A stretch of DNA of 60,378 bases from NCBI GenBank assembly GCA_947169745.1, contig CAMVQZ010000003.1, forward strand, positions 1 to 60,378, written 5' to 3'. Below are positions 8,250 through 18,054 of the stretch, in pieces. The translations under genes were made by a program, and so were the position numbers. The first letter of the stretch is position 1. Each line of letters opens with the position of its first letter. A model generated the notes under the pieces. The model was not told the origin of the DNA and did no database searches. It saw only the letters and a program-made list of their open reading frames with translations. Source of the DNA: an uncultured Clostridia bacterium. GTDB taxonomy: Bacteria; Bacillota; Clostridia; Oscillospirales; Acutalibacteraceae.

Positions 8250-10220
8250 ATGAAAGATTATTTACCTATTTGCCGCGCAGATATGGAAAAGCGGGGCTGG
8301 GATCAGGTGGATTTTGCATTTATTATCGGAGATGCATATGTGGACCATCCCTCCTTCGGACCGGCAATAATCAGTCGTGTTCTTGAGTCAGCCGGCTACA
8401 GGGTGGGCATCATACCACAGCCCGACTGGAAGGACGAGAACAGTATTGATATTTTTGGAGAACCCCGGCTGGGTTTTCTGATCTGCGCAGGAAATATGGA
8501 TTCAATGGTAAATCATTACTCTGTGTCAAAAAAGCGGAGATCAAAGGATATGTTTACCCCGAAGGGCGAGATGGGAAAAAGGCCGGATCATGCAACGGTG
8601 GTATATGGAAATCTTATCAGACGTAAATATAAGAATAAACCGGTGGTAATAGGCGGTATCGAGGCAAGCCTGCGCAGAATGGCTCATTACGACTATTGGG
8701 ATGATTGTCTGAAGCGTTCTGTTCTCCTTGATTCTCAGGCGGATATCATTTCATACGGAATGGGGGAGCATTCTATCGTTGAGATCGCTGATGCTTTGAA
8801 CAGCGGAATACCGGTAGAAGATATAACCTTTATCAGGGGAACGGTTTACAAAACAAGATCCACAGAGGGTCTTTTTGACCATATAATGCTCCCCTCATAT
8901 CAGGAGCTTTGTGATGATAAGCTTAATTATGCAAAAAGCTTTTATATCCAGTATTGTAACACAGATGCTTTTTCAGGTAAGCAGCTTGTGGAGCCATATG
9001 GGAAAAGCACATATGTTGTCCAGAATCCGATGTCGCCTCCTCTCACACAGGAAGAAATGGATAAGGTATATGACCTGCCCTATATGAGAAATTATCATCC
9101 GTGCTATGAAGCCTCTGGGGGGATAGATGCAATAAAAGAGGTTAAATTCAGCCTTATAAGCAACAGAGGCTGCTTTGGTGGATGTAATTTCTGTGCATTG
9201 ACTTTTCATCAGGGAAGAATAATACAGACAAGGAGTCATGATTCTATATTGCGGGAAGCGGAGATAATAATTAAAGATCCTGATTTCAAAGGCTATATCC
9301 ATGATGTGGGGGGTCCGACTGCAAATTTCAGACAGCCTGCTTGTAAGAAACAGCTTTCAAAAGGAGTCTGTACAAATCGCCAGTGTCTTTTCCCGAAGCC
9401 GTGTCCAAATCTTGAGGTGGATCATTCGGATTATCTTCAGCTTCTCAGAAAGCTCAGAGAGCTTCCAGGAGTAAAAAAAGTCTTTATAAGATCAGGCATA
9501 AGATTTGATTATGTCATGGCAGATCCTGATGAGACATTTTTCCGTGAAATGTGTCAGTACCATATCAGCGGTCAGCTGAAGGTTGCGCCTGAGCATATTT
9601 CGGATACAGTACTGAAAACTCTTGGAAAACCTGAAAACAGCGTCTATAATGCCTTCTGCAAAAAATATGCGGCAATAAACAAGAAGCTGGGAAAGCCTCA
9701 GTATCTTGTTCCGTATCTTATGTCATCTCATCCCGGTTCAACACTGAAAGAGGCGATTGAGCTTGCAGAGTATCTCCGGGATAATCATCTCAGCCCGGAG
9801 CAGGTGCAGGATTTTTATCCTACTCCATCTACAATTTCTACTTGTATGTATTATACAGGTGTTGATCCCAGGACTATGAAACCTGTGTATGTGGAGCATA
9901 ATCCTCATAAAAAAGCTATGCAGAGGGCGCTGATTCAGTATAAGAATCCAAATAACTATGAGCTTGTACATGAAGCTCTGGAGCTTGCAGGGAGAACAGA
10001 TCTTATAGGCTTTGATAAGAAATGCCTTATTAGACCCAGGAATATGAAGGATCCTGCCTATAAACGAAAAACAAGATCGGATGTAAAGCAAAAGCCTTCC
10101 CGGAAGCTTACAGAAGAAGAAAAAATGTATGATATTTCCTTTGAAAAATACGAAAAGATCCAGAGCGCAGAGAGGGAAAGATCGAGGCAGAATAATGCAA
10201 AACGAAGGAAGAATCGTTAA
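8250..10220 (+). CDS. ygiQ: YgiQ-family (UPF0313) radical SAM protein
   Basis: 656 residues from ATG at 8250, giving the family-typical start MKDYLPICRADMEKRGWDQ. An AGGTGA lies 4 nt upstream; ATG at 8235 is an alternative. The N-terminal YgiQ domain has GDAYVDHPSFGPAIISRVLE. The radical-SAM cluster motif CFGGCNFC places cysteines at 308, 312 and 315. DFYPTPSTISTCMYYTG is also diagnostic. The C-terminal about 60 residues are basic and probably disordered. The reaction of this family is not established as far as I know. Confidence 0.93.
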   Translation: MKDYLPICRADMEKRGWDQVDFAFIIGDAYVDHPSFGPAIISRVLESAGYRVGIIPQPDWKDENSIDIFGEPRLGFLICAGNMDSMVNHYSVSKKRRSKDMFTPKGEMGKRPDHATVVYGNLIRRKYKNKPVVIGGIEASLRRMAHYDYWDDCLKRSVLLDSQADIISYGMGEHSIVEIADALNSGIPVEDITFIRGTVYKTRSTEGLFDHIMLPSYQELCDDKLNYAKSFYIQYCNTDAFSGKQLVEPYGKSTYVVQNPMSPPLTQEEMDKVYDLPYMRNYHPCYEASGGIDAIKEVKFSLISNRGCFGGCNFCALTFHQGRIIQTRSHDSILREAEIIIKDPDFKGYIHDVGGPTANFRQPACKKQLSKGVCTNRQCLFPKPCPNLEVDHSDYLQLLRKLRELPGVKKVFIRSGIRFDYVMADPDETFFREMCQYHISGQLKVAPEHISDTVLKTLGKPENSVYNAFCKKYAAINKKLGKPQYLVPYLMSSHPGSTLKEAIELAEYLRDNHLSPEQVQDFYPTPSTISTCMYYTGVDPRTMKPVYVEHNPHKKAMQRALIQYKNPNNYELVHEALELAGRTDLIGFDKKCLIRPRNMKDPAYKRKTRSDVKQKPSRKLTEEEKMYDISFEKYEKIQSAERERSRQNNAKRRKNR

Positions 10221-10305
10221 ATTGTTAATAAATTGTCAAAGTCTGAATAATTGATTTCCAGATTATTATCAGATTGTAAATTCGTCAGGATTGCTTTAAA
10301 TCTGA

Positions 10306-10334
10306 TTGATTTTTCCAAAAACTTATGCTAATAT
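10306..10334 (+). promoter_or_regulatory. Promoter of the nfeD-stomatin operon (TTGATT-17-TAATAT)
   Basis: TTGATT at 10306-10311 and TAATAT at 10329-10334 are separated by 17 bp, about 40 bp upstream of the nfeD ATG. Confidence 0.6.
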
Positions 10335-10375
10335 TATAGCAAGCGATATATATCGTTGAATGGAGGTGTATGAAA

Positions 10376-10804
10376 ATGTTGGAGGTTTGGATAGTTGTTA
10401 CTATAATAGCGATTGCAATGGAGATCGCAAGTCAGATTCAGCTCATTTCAATCTGGGCGGCACTCGGAAGCATTGTGGCTCTTATTTGCGATGTATGCGG
10501 TGTTGATGACAATATTCAGATCATTGTTTTCTTTGCTGTAACATTTGCTTCGTTGGCACTCACCAGACCTTTTGTCAGCAGAATGACTAAAAAGGTCAAG
10601 AATACGCCGATGAATGCTGATATGAATATCGGCAAGATAGGAAAGGTCACAAAAATAGTAGATGAGACCTCGTGCCTGTTCAGAGTCAGCCTTGGCGGAG
10701 AGGACTGGTCAGCAACATCTGCTGATTCCGTTGTTCCCGAGATCGGATCCCAGGTCAGAGTTGACGGGATCGAGGGAGTAAAGCTTATCGTTAAACAAGT
10801 TTAA
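10376..10804 (+). CDS. NfeD-like membrane protein
   Basis: 142 residues. Two hydrophobic segments (about 3-50) are followed by a C-terminal OB-fold-like domain (about 80-142) with MNIGKIGKVTKIV and GSQVRVDGIEGVKLIV. This is the short NfeD form without a protease domain. It sits 22 bp before a stomatin gene, the usual pairing for this family in membrane microdomains. I chose ATG 10376 because GGAGGTG (10362-10368) is 7 nt upstream; the ATG at 10370 is too close to it. Confidence 0.85.
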   Translation: MLEVWIVVTIIAIAMEIASQIQLISIWAALGSIVALICDVCGVDDNIQIIVFFAVTFASLALTRPFVSRMTKKVKNTPMNADMNIGKIGKVTKIVDETSCLFRVSLGGEDWSATSADSVVPEIGSQVRVDGIEGVKLIVKQV

Positions 10805-10826
10805 TTCAGAAAAGAGGTAATTATTT

Positions 10827-11870
10827 ATGGATGGCGGTATTGTAGCACTTATCGTAATTGGTGTGATCCTTTTAATTGTAATAGTCAAGAATATCAATGT
10901 TGTTCCGCAGTCTAATGCGTACGTAATTGAAAGATTCGGTACCTTCTTCAAGATCTGGGACACAGGAATTCACGTTAAGGTTCCTTTTATGGACAGAGTT
11001 GCAAGAAAGGTATCCCTTAAGGAGCAGGTTGTAGACTTCGAGCCTCAGTCAGTAATCACAAGAGATAACGTATCAATGAAAATTGATACAGTTGTATATT
11101 ATCAGATCACTGATCCCAGACTTTACACATATGGCGTTGAAAGCCCGATCATGGCTATCGAGACTCTTTGTGCAACAACACTTCGAAATATTATCGGTGA
11201 GCTGGAACTCGACAGCACACTGACTTCACGTGACAACATCAATGCAAGGATCCGTGAGATCCTTGATGAAGCAACAGATCCCTGGGGCATCAAAGTAAAA
11301 AGAGTTGAGCTCAAGAATATCCTTCCGCCCCGTGAGATCCAGGTTGCGATGGAGAAACAGATGAAAGCAGAGCGTGAGCGTCGTGCAAGAATCCTTGACG
11401 CAGAGGGTGAAAAAACAAGCCAGATCCTTGTTGCAGAAGGACATAAAGAAGCTGCAATTCTCAGAGCGGATGCTATCAAGGAAACAAAGATCCGTGAGGC
11501 ACAGGGTGAAGCTGAAGCTATCCTCGCAGTGCAGAAGGCTTACGCTGACAGTTTGAGAATGCTTAATGAAGCAGCTCCCACCGACAGAGTAATTGCCCTC
11601 AAGAGTCTTGAAACCTTCACTAAGGTTGCAGACGGCAGAGCTACAAAGATCATAATTCCTTCTGAGATACAGTCTATGGCAGGTCTCGCTACATCTCTCA
11701 AGGAAATGGTTGTTGATGGTCCTATCGACAATTCTCCCAAAACAAATAAGTCTGTAGAGATTCCGAATATGAAGGCTCCTACAGCTCAGCAGCTTCCTGC
11801 TGATCCCCAGGCAGCTCTCAGGGAAAAAGCAAGAGAAGCACTTCAGCAGAACGCTCCCCGTGTACAGTGA
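10827..11870 (+). CDS. SPFH/band-7 (stomatin-like, QmcA-type) protein
   Basis: 347 residues. An N-terminal membrane segment (about 4-24) is followed by the SPFH domain: PQSNAYVIERFGTFF, VVDFEPQSVITRDNVSM, and ELDSTLTSRDNINARI. A long charged helical region (about 180-250) contains EKQMKAERERRARILDAEGE, typical of this family's oligomerising coiled coil. The end is Pro/Gln-rich. Paralogs scaffold membrane microdomains with NfeD partners; here the nfeD gene is immediately upstream. Confidence 0.92.
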   Translation: MDGGIVALIVIGVILLIVIVKNINVVPQSNAYVIERFGTFFKIWDTGIHVKVPFMDRVARKVSLKEQVVDFEPQSVITRDNVSMKIDTVVYYQITDPRLYTYGVESPIMAIETLCATTLRNIIGELELDSTLTSRDNINARIREILDEATDPWGIKVKRVELKNILPPREIQVAMEKQMKAERERRARILDAEGEKTSQILVAEGHKEAAILRADAIKETKIREAQGEAEAILAVQKAYADSLRMLNEAAPTDRVIALKSLETFTKVADGRATKIIIPSEIQSMAGLATSLKEMVVDGPIDNSPKTNKSVEIPNMKAPTAQQLPADPQAALREKAREALQQNAPRVQ

Positions 11871-12013
11871 TAAAACATCAGAACTGATATGTCTTTGATC
11901 TTACTGTGACGATCAGCCCTGATAACACATAAAATAAAGGGTTGTTTCGATCTGTATTATTAATAGTAGGCATTTGAGTTATGGATTATCTTATCGGCTC
12001 TTAATTAAGATTA
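11871..12013 (+). other. Intergenic stretch between the stomatin gene and the repeat
   Basis: AT-rich, no coding signs. A weak hairpin AGCCCT...AGGGTT around 11915-11952 may end the stomatin transcript, but its loop is long and it is not followed by a clear T run. Confidence 0.35.
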
Positions 12014-12217
12014 AGTCAGACGCACTCTGCTGGAAAGTGAAATACGAGAAGTCAGAGTTTACCAGCCGCAGAAAGTAGCCTGTAGGGATGCGGCAGCGGA
12101 GGGGCAGGTGTTGTCCGGGGCACTGCGCTCCGGATGTCGCACGATAAGAATATAGTTAAATACAATTGAGCGAGTGTAAACGAGCGATAATGCGAATTGC
12201 TCAGTGCGAGCACGCAC
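12014..12217 (+). repeat. Dispersed hairpin repeat, copy A (type I end)
   Basis: The core 12062-12217 aligns by eye with the copies at 33094 and 52773. Shared blocks are CAGCCGCA-AAG, a GC-rich hairpin, GCGCTCCGGATG, GAGCGAGTGTAAACGAGCGA and the hairpin TGCTCAGTGCGAGCA (12198-12212). The part before 12062 is more diverged. The opposite strand can be read as a peptide containing LALSNSHYRSFTLAQ; similar reverse-strand readings occur in other copies and are not genes. A terminator and then the purine promoter follow directly. Confidence 0.8.
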
Positions 12218-12253
12218 GCAAGGTCGGAGATAAATTCGACCTTGCATTTTTTT
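12218..12253 (+). terminator. Intrinsic terminator at the end of repeat copy A
   Basis: GCAAGGTCG (12218-12226) pairs with CGACCTTGC (12237-12245); ATTTTTTT follows at 12246-12253. It would stop any transcript running through the repeat, before the purine promoter. Its right arm overlaps that promoter's -35 box. Confidence 0.85.
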
Positions 12254-12263
12254 ATTATATAAT
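12235..12263 (+). promoter_or_regulatory. Purine operon promoter (TTCGAC-17-TATAAT)
   Basis: TTCGAC at 12235-12240 and TATAAT at 12258-12263 are 17 bp apart. A start near 12270 gives a leader of about 180 nt. I found no purine or PRPP riboswitch consensus in the leader. GACC/GGTC around 12348-12361, followed by TTTTTT, is a weak attenuator-like hairpin. Confidence 0.6.
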
Positions 12264-12447
12264 GTAGAATGTATACGGAGAGTTTTATACTTTTGTAATA
12301 CTGTTTCCTGCCTTCATTTTTGGTATGGGGAGTATTATGGGCTCTTGACCGGACCGGGTCTTTTTTGCTGCTGCAAAATATTCTATGTATGACATTCAGC
12401 GCGGAGGGGATCTTTCTCCGGGAATTTAACCTAAGGAGAGAAAAGCA

Positions 12448-12963
12448 ATGTCTATTCAGAAAAAGGTAGCTGTCATTATGGGCAGCGACAGTGATTTTCC
12501 GGTGGTATCCGGAGCGATCAAAACAATGGATCAGTATGGTGTACCCTTTGAGGTTCATATCATGTCTGCTCACCGTACACCGGAGAAGGCTGCTGAGTTT
12601 TCTTCAAATGCCCGTGATAATGGTTTCGGAGTAATAATTGCAGCAGCAGGAAAAGCAGCGCATCTTGCCGGTGTACTTGCAGCTCACACTACAATACCGG
12701 TGATAGGTATTCCGATCAAATCATCAACTCTTGATGGTTTGGATGCTTTGCTTGCAACAGTTCAGATGCCAAAGGGTATTCCTGTAGCAACAGTGGCAAT
12801 CGACGGATCTGATAATGCAGCGCTTCTCGCCATACAGATGCTTGCTCTCAGTGATGAAGAGCTTACAAAGAAGCTTGCAGAAGAAAAGAAAGCGATGAAG
12901 GACGGCGTTGCAAAAAAAGACGATGCTGTTCAGGCAAGGGTACAGGAGCTTATAAATAAATAA
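12448..12963 (+). CDS. purE: N5-carboxyaminoimidazole ribonucleotide mutase
   Basis: 171 residues. PurE moves the carboxyl group of N5-CAIR to give CAIR. The family motifs VIMGSDSDFPV (10-20) and IMSAHRTPEKA are present, as is the GIPIKSSTLDGLDALLATVQMP loop region. It is the class I type used with PurK, but no purK is seen here. The C-terminus (about 135-171) is a charged helical extension. First gene of the seven-gene purine operon, preceded by AAGGAGA. It lies 12 bp before purF. Confidence 0.96.
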   Translation: MSIQKKVAVIMGSDSDFPVVSGAIKTMDQYGVPFEVHIMSAHRTPEKAAEFSSNARDNGFGVIIAAAGKAAHLAGVLAAHTTIPVIGIPIKSSTLDGLDALLATVQMPKGIPVATVAIDGSDNAALLAIQMLALSDEELTKKLAEEKKAMKDGVAKKDDAVQARVQELINK

Positions 12964-12975
12964 GGAGTCAACTTT

Positions 12976-14388
12976 ATGTCTGAGTTACACGATGAATGCG
13001 GAGTATTCGGTATATATAAAAATTCCGAAGAAACAGATATAGTTGAAGAAACATATCTTGCGCTTTATTCCCTCCAGCACAGGGGACAGATAGGCGCTGG
13101 TATTGCTGTAAATAACGAAGGCCGCATGGTATATCATAAGGATCACGGAATGATCCCGGAGGCACTTCCCGAATCAGAGCTGGCAAGACTGGGTAACGGA
13201 TGGATCGCACTTGGCCATGTGAAATATTCTTCAGGCGAAGCTGTAGATCACGAAAACCTTGCTCCTCTTGTTATGAGATACATAAAGGGTCAGCTTGCAA
13301 TTTGTATGAACGGAGCTCTGACAAATTATCAGAAGCTGAGAAATGATCTCAATAAGGGAGCTGCTATATTCCAGTCAAATGGTGATACAGAGATAATATC
13401 ATATCTAATCGCCAGAGCAAGGATCAGAAGTGCGAGTATAGAAGAGGCAGTCCGGCTTGCAGTTTCAGAGCTGCAGGGCGCATATGCTATTGTTCTCATG
13501 TCTCCCAGCAAGCTGATAGGAGTCAGAGATCCTTTGGGAATAAGACCTCTTTGCCTGGGAAGAATAAGGGACAGCTATGTTCTGGCCTCAGAGTCCTGTG
13601 TTTTCGATAGCCTCGGAGGAGAGTTTATAAGGGACGTGGCGCCGGGAGAAATGATAGTAGTGGATAAAGACGGTATGCACAGCTATACTGCCTGCAAATC
13701 CACAAAATCGGCTCTTTGTCTTTTTGAGTTCGTTTATTTTTCAAGGCCGGATACTATTCTTGACGGTGTGTCTGTTGCAAAAGCACGTCAGAGAGCCGGA
13801 AGACTTCTTGCGCAGCAGCATCCTGTAGACGCAGATTTTGTCTGTGGTGTTCCCGACTGCGGAATTGAATCTGCAATCGGCTATTCGATGGAATCAGGGA
13901 TCAGATATGCTACCGGTCTGATCAAGAATAAATATATAGGACGAGCCTTTAACAACAGAAAAAAGAATTCTCAGTATCTGATGAGGATTAAGCTGAATGC
14001 TCTGAAGCATAATGTGGAAGGCAAAAGAGTCATTGTAATAGATGATTCTGTGTTAAAAGGAGATACAAGCAAGCATATAGTTGAGCTTCTCAGACAGGCA
14101 GGTGCGAAGGAAGTTCATATGAGAATAGCTTCTCCGATGTTCAGAAATCCCTGCTTCCTCACAAGCGATACAACTCCGAAAGAGGATCTTATTGCATCAA
14201 GGATGACCAGTGATGAGATCTGCAGATATATAGGTGCAGACAGCCTTGGTTTTCTTTCTGTGGAGAGTCTGCCGGAGATAGCAAGAGAGTGTAAGCTTGA
14301 TTTCTGCGATGCCTGCTTTACAGGCAATTATCCGCTGGATGTTTCTGAGACCTCAAGAGAGGACAAATATTCTCAGAAAATAAAATAA
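12976..14388 (+). CDS. purF: Amidophosphoribosyltransferase
   Basis: 470 residues. Catalyses the first committed step, PRPP plus glutamine to phosphoribosylamine. Cys8 in [14 protein letters not shown] should be the catalytic N-terminal nucleophile after propeptide removal. The PRPP loop reads [14 protein letters not shown], less typical than the common VDDSIVRGTTS. A Cys pair in CDACFTG near the end fits the iron-sulphur type of Bacillus. AAGGAG precedes the ATG. Confidence 0.95.
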   Translation: MSELHDECGVFGIYKNSEETDIVEETYLALYSLQHRGQIGAGIAVNNEGRMVYHKDHGMIPEALPESELARLGNGWIALGHVKYSSGEAVDHENLAPLVMRYIKGQLAICMNGALTNYQKLRNDLNKGAAIFQSNGDTEIISYLIARARIRSASIEEAVRLAVSELQGAYAIVLMSPSKLIGVRDPLGIRPLCLGRIRDSYVLASESCVFDSLGGEFIRDVAPGEMIVVDKDGMHSYTACKSTKSALCLFEFVYFSRPDTILDGVSVAKARQRAGRLLAQQHPVDADFVCGVPDCGIESAIGYSMESGIRYATGLIKNKYIGRAFNNRKKNSQYLMRIKLNALKHNVEGKRVIVIDDSVLKGDTSKHIVELLRQAGAKEVHMRIASPMFRNPCFLTSDTTPKEDLIASRMTSDEICRYIGADSLGFLSVESLPEIARECKLDFCDACFTGNYPLDVSETSREDKYSQKIK

Positions 14389-14422
14389 TATATACGGCAA
14401 AGCCGTTCCTGGAGGTAATAAA

Positions 14423-15463
14423 ATGAAAAGCTTTAGTGACAGCTATAAGGCAGCAGGCGTTGATGTTACTGCTGGTTACAGATCAGTCGAGCTGATGAAG
14501 GAGCACGTTGCAAAAACTATGACAAATGGTGTTCTTTCCGGTATAGGCGGTTTCGGAGGACTTTTTGAAATAGATACAACTGGTATGGAGCATCCGGTGC
14601 TTGTTTCCGGTACAGACGGTGTCGGAACAAAGCTTAAGGTTGCAATGCTTCTGGATAAGCATGATACCATAGGTATCGACTGTGTAGCTATGTGTGTAAA
14701 CGATATTATCTGCTGCGGCGCCAGACCTCAGTTTTTCCTTGATTATATTGCTATCGGAAAAAACTATCCTGAAAAGGTTGCGCAGATAGTTTCAGGAGTT
14801 GCAGAGGGCTGCGTTCAGAGCGGATGTGCTCTGGTAGGCGGCGAGACAGCAGAGCATCCCGGTATGATGCCTGAGGATGATTATGACCTTGCCGGATTTT
14901 CAGTGGGAGTAGTAGATAAGAGCAAGATTCTTGATCCCGGAACACAGTCTGCAGGAGATGTAATGATAGGCATCAGATCCAGCGGTGTTCATTCAAACGG
15001 CTTTTCTCTTGTGAGAAAGGTATTTGACATCACTTCAAAGGAAAGCATATCAAAATACTACGATGAACTGGGAATGACTCTCGGAGAGGCTCTCCTTACT
15101 CCTACTAGGATCTACGTTAAAGCGATACTTTCCCTTATAGAAAGTGTTAAGGTCAAATCTGTTTCTCATATCACAGGCGGCGGTTTCTATGAGAATATCC
15201 CCCGTTCACTGCCCGAAGGCCTTTCAGCAAAGATCAGACGCAGTGACGTTCAGGTTCTTCCCATATTTGATCTTATAGCAAAGACCGGAAATATCCCTGA
15301 AAGAGATATGTTTAACACCTTCAATATGGGCGTTGGTATGACAGTAGTTGTAGATAAGGCTGATGCAGAGAAGGCTGTTCAGGTTCTTAAAGAGGCCGGT
15401 GAGGAGGCATATATCCTTGGTGAGCTGGTCGAGGGAAATGACGGCGTGATAATAGAATACTGA
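14423..15463 (+). CDS. purM: Phosphoribosylformylglycinamidine cyclo-ligase (AIR synthetase)
   Basis: 346 residues, the usual length. Closes the imidazole ring of AIR using ATP. Typical motifs are [20 protein letters not shown] at the N-terminus, [44 protein letters not shown] and [19 protein letters not shown] lies 7 nt before the ATG. It starts 34 bp after purF. Confidence 0.97.
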   Translation: MKSFSDSYKAAGVDVTAGYRSVELMKEHVAKTMTNGVLSGIGGFGGLFEIDTTGMEHPVLVSGTDGVGTKLKVAMLLDKHDTIGIDCVAMCVNDIICCGARPQFFLDYIAIGKNYPEKVAQIVSGVAEGCVQSGCALVGGETAEHPGMMPEDDYDLAGFSVGVVDKSKILDPGTQSAGDVMIGIRSSGVHSNGFSLVRKVFDITSKESISKYYDELGMTLGEALLTPTRIYVKAILSLIESVKVKSVSHITGGGFYENIPRSLPEGLSAKIRRSDVQVLPIFDLIAKTGNIPERDMFNTFNMGVGMTVVVDKADAEKAVQVLKEAGEEAYILGELVEGNDGVIIEY

Positions 15464-15481
15464 TAAAGGGAAGATAACAGA

Positions 15482-16105
15482 ATGAAAAATATTGTTGTAC
15501 TTGTTTCAGGCGGGGGTACAAATCTCCAGGCGCTGATAGACGCCCAGGAAAGCGGATTGATAAAGGGCGGTAAAATCACTTGCGTCATTTCTTCAAAGCC
15601 CGGCGTATATGCTCTTGAACGCGCAAAGGCTCACGATATTCCTTCCCGGGTCATTCCAAGAAAGGAATATCCGGACAGTATTGAATACAGTAAGGCTATC
15701 CTTTCAGCACTGAAGGAAGAAAATGCGGATCTTGTGGTTTATGCAGGGTTTATGACTATACTTGATGAGCTTGTTGTCAGGGAATATCCGAATAAAATGA
15801 TGAATGTGCATCCGGCGCTTATCCCCAGCTTCTGCGGAAAGGGCTATTACGGTCTCAGGGTTCACGAGGAGGCGTTGAAAAAAGGTGTAAAGCTCACAGG
15901 AGCTACAGTTCATTTTGTTACAGAGGTTTGTGACGGCGGTCCCATAATACTGCAGAAGGCAGTTGAAATCGAGAACGGAGATACTCCAGAGACGCTTCAG
16001 AAGAGAGTTATGCAGCAGGCGGAATGGAAAATACTTCCAAAGGCTGTTTCCCTGTTCTGTGAGGACAGACTTGTAGTCACAGACGGCAGGGTATATATAA
16101 AATAA
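15482..16105 (+). CDS. purN: Phosphoribosylglycinamide formyltransferase
   Basis: 207 residues. Uses 10-formyl-THF to formylate GAR. VLVSGGGTNLQALIDA at the start and the catalytic-site segment MNVHPALIPSFCGKGYYGLR are present. ATVHFVTEVCDGGPIILQ is also visible, although the usual catalytic Asp motif reads E-x-CDGG here. It starts 18 bp after purM. Confidence 0.95.
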   Translation: MKNIVVLVSGGGTNLQALIDAQESGLIKGGKITCVISSKPGVYALERAKAHDIPSRVIPRKEYPDSIEYSKAILSALKEENADLVVYAGFMTILDELVVREYPNKMMNVHPALIPSFCGKGYYGLRVHEEALKKGVKLTGATVHFVTEVCDGGPIILQKAVEIENGDTPETLQKRVMQQAEWKILPKAVSLFCEDRLVVTDGRVYIK

Positions 16106-16121
16106 AGAGAGGAAGATAAGA

Positions 16122-16829
16122 ATGACAGACCTTAAAAAAGAAATATCTTCAACAACCTATCCCGGAAGAGGGATAATTATCGGAAAAAGCGAGGACGGCA
16201 AAAAAGCTGTTATCGGATATTTCATTATGGGCAGGAGCGTAAATAGCAGAAACAGGGTTTTTGTAAAAGAGGGAAAAGATCTTAAAACACAGGCGTTTGA
16301 TCCTTCTCAGCTTGTAGACCCGTCTCTCATTATCTATGCACCTGTGAGAACTCTGGAAAACTGCACTGTAGTGACTAATGGAGATCAGACTGATACTGTC
16401 AGAGATTTCATTCTTGAAGGAAAAAGCTTTGAGGATGCTCTCAGAACAAGGACATTTGAACCGGATCCCCCGAATTTCACTCCCAGAATATCTGGTATCC
16501 TTGATTTTGCCGATAGTGATTTTTCATATAAGATGTCTATCCTCAAAAGCAACGAGGGACGAGAAGAAAGTGCTCTTCGCTTCTTCTATGAATATGAAGC
16601 TCCGGTAGCAGGCGAGGGTCATTTTATCCACACATATAAGTGTGACGGTAATCCTATTCCTTCATTTGAAGGCGAGCCCACTCTCGTTGATATAAAAGGT
16701 GATATTGACGCATTTACAGCCAATGTCTGGGATAGCCTCAACGAAGACAATAAGGTCTCACTCTATACAAGATTTATAGATCTTGAAACCGGAGAAATCG
16801 AGGACAGAATCGTAAATAAAAACGTTTGA
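16122..16829 (+). CDS. purO: IMP cyclohydrolase of the PurO type
   Basis: 235 residues. It matches the archaeal-type IMP cyclohydrolase family: TYPGRGIIIGKSEDGKKAV at about 9-27, GYFIMGRSVNSRNRVF, and PDPPNFTPRISG. This family closes FAICAR to IMP and is unrelated in fold to the PurH cyclohydrolase domain. The next gene supplies only the formyltransferase half of PurH, so the two genes together replace bifunctional PurH. GAGAGGAAG precedes the ATG. Confidence 0.9.
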   Translation: MTDLKKEISSTTYPGRGIIIGKSEDGKKAVIGYFIMGRSVNSRNRVFVKEGKDLKTQAFDPSQLVDPSLIIYAPVRTLENCTVVTNGDQTDTVRDFILEGKSFEDALRTRTFEPDPPNFTPRISGILDFADSDFSYKMSILKSNEGREESALRFFYEYEAPVAGEGHFIHTYKCDGNPIPSFEGEPTLVDIKGDIDAFTANVWDSLNEDNKVSLYTRFIDLETGEIEDRIVNKNV

Positions 16830-16863
16830 GAAGATCTGTCATTAACAGAAAGGGGAAATCAAA

Positions 16864-18039
16864 ATGAACGAACTAGAACTTAAATATGGATGTAATCCTA
16901 ATCAGAAGCCTTCAAAGATTTTTATGGAAAACGGTGAAGAGCTTCCTATCACCGTTCTCAACGGAAAACCCGGATATATTAATTTCCTTGATGCATTCAA
17001 CAGCTGGCAGCTTGTTTCAGAGCTTAAAGCAGCAACAGGACTTCCCTCAGCTGCGTCCTTCAAGCACGTCAGCCCGGCAGGTGCAGCGGTTGCTACTGAG
17101 CTTTCAGAAACGCTGAAAAAGATATATTTTGTAGATGATTTAGAGCTTTCTCCAATAGCAAGCGCATATGCAAAGGCAAGAGGAGCAGACAGAATGTCCT
17201 CATACGGTGACTGGGTTGCTCTTTCAGATGTCTGTGATAAAGAAACTGCAATTCTTCTAAAAAGAGAAGTGTCAGACGGCATTATTGCTCCCGGTTATAC
17301 AGATGAAGCTCTGGAGATACTTAAGTCAAAAAGAAAAGGTACATATAATGTTGTTCAGATAGATCCCGGATATACCCCTGCAGCTGTTGAACATAAGCAG
17401 GTTTATGGAATAACATTTGAGCAGGGAAGAAACGAGCTTAAGATCGATGAGGAAATGCTCAGCAATATAGTAACAGAAAACAAGACATTTACAGATGATG
17501 CAAAGAGAGATCTGATGATAGCACTTATCACTCTTAAATATACTCAGTCAAATTCTGTATGCTACGCCAAGGACGGACAGGCAATCGGAGTCGGGGCAGG
17601 ACAGCAGTCCAGGATCCATTGTACCAGACTTGCTGGTAATAAAGCTGACATCTGGTATCTCCGTCAGAATCCGAAGGTTCTTGCGCTTCCTTTCAGAGAA
17701 GATATCAGAAGGCCTGACAGAGACAATACAATTGATGTATATATTTCTGATGATTATGAGGATGTACTTGCAGACGGTATCTGGGAGCAGTTCTTTACAG
17801 AGAAGCCGGAGCCTCTCACAAGAGAAGAAAAGAAAGAATGGCTCAGCACCTTCAAGGGCGTTTCACTTGGCTCAGATGCATTCTTCCCCTTTGGTGATAA
17901 TATAGAGAGAGCAAAGAGAAGCGGCGTAGAATTCATTGCCCAGCCTGGTGGATCTATCCGTGATGACAATGTTATAGAAACTTGCAACAAGTATAATATG
18001 ACAATGGCATTTACCGGTATCCGTCTTTTCCATCACTGA
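16864..18039 (+). CDS. Stand-alone AICAR formyltransferase (PurH-type, no cyclohydrolase domain)
   Basis: 391 residues, against about 510-530 for bifunctional PurH. It begins directly in the formyltransferase fold with LKYGCNPNQKPSKIF and has AASFKHVSPAGAA, TYTQ-like KYTQSNSVCYAKDGQAIGVG, and the C-terminal QPGGSIRDDNVI. The N-terminal MGS-like cyclohydrolase domain is missing. The preceding PurO gene supplies that activity. It uses 10-formyl-THF to make FAICAR. AAAGGGGA precedes the ATG. Confidence 0.92.
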   Translation: MNELELKYGCNPNQKPSKIFMENGEELPITVLNGKPGYINFLDAFNSWQLVSELKAATGLPSAASFKHVSPAGAAVATELSETLKKIYFVDDLELSPIASAYAKARGADRMSSYGDWVALSDVCDKETAILLKREVSDGIIAPGYTDEALEILKSKRKGTYNVVQIDPGYTPAAVEHKQVYGITFEQGRNELKIDEEMLSNIVTENKTFTDDAKRDLMIALITLKYTQSNSVCYAKDGQAIGVGAGQQSRIHCTRLAGNKADIWYLRQNPKVLALPFREDIRRPDRDNTIDVYISDDYEDVLADGIWEQFFTEKPEPLTREEKKEWLSTFKGVSLGSDAFFPFGDNIERAKRSGVEFIAQPGGSIRDDNVIETCNKYNMTMAFTGIRLFHH

Positions 18040-18054
18040 TAACGGAGGTAAACT

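Noticed and set aside
12264-12447. Purine or PRPP riboswitch in the purine leader
   Set aside because: I looked for the purine aptamer loops and for ykkC-type blocks and found no convincing match. Only a weak four-base-pair hairpin with a T run is present.
12059-12573. Reverse-strand open frames inside the repeat copies, with strings like LALSNSxxRSFTLA
   Set aside because: They lie wholly in the hairpin repeats, recur only because the DNA repeats, have no ribosome sites, and one runs into purE on the other strand. Such frames are likely annotation artefacts.
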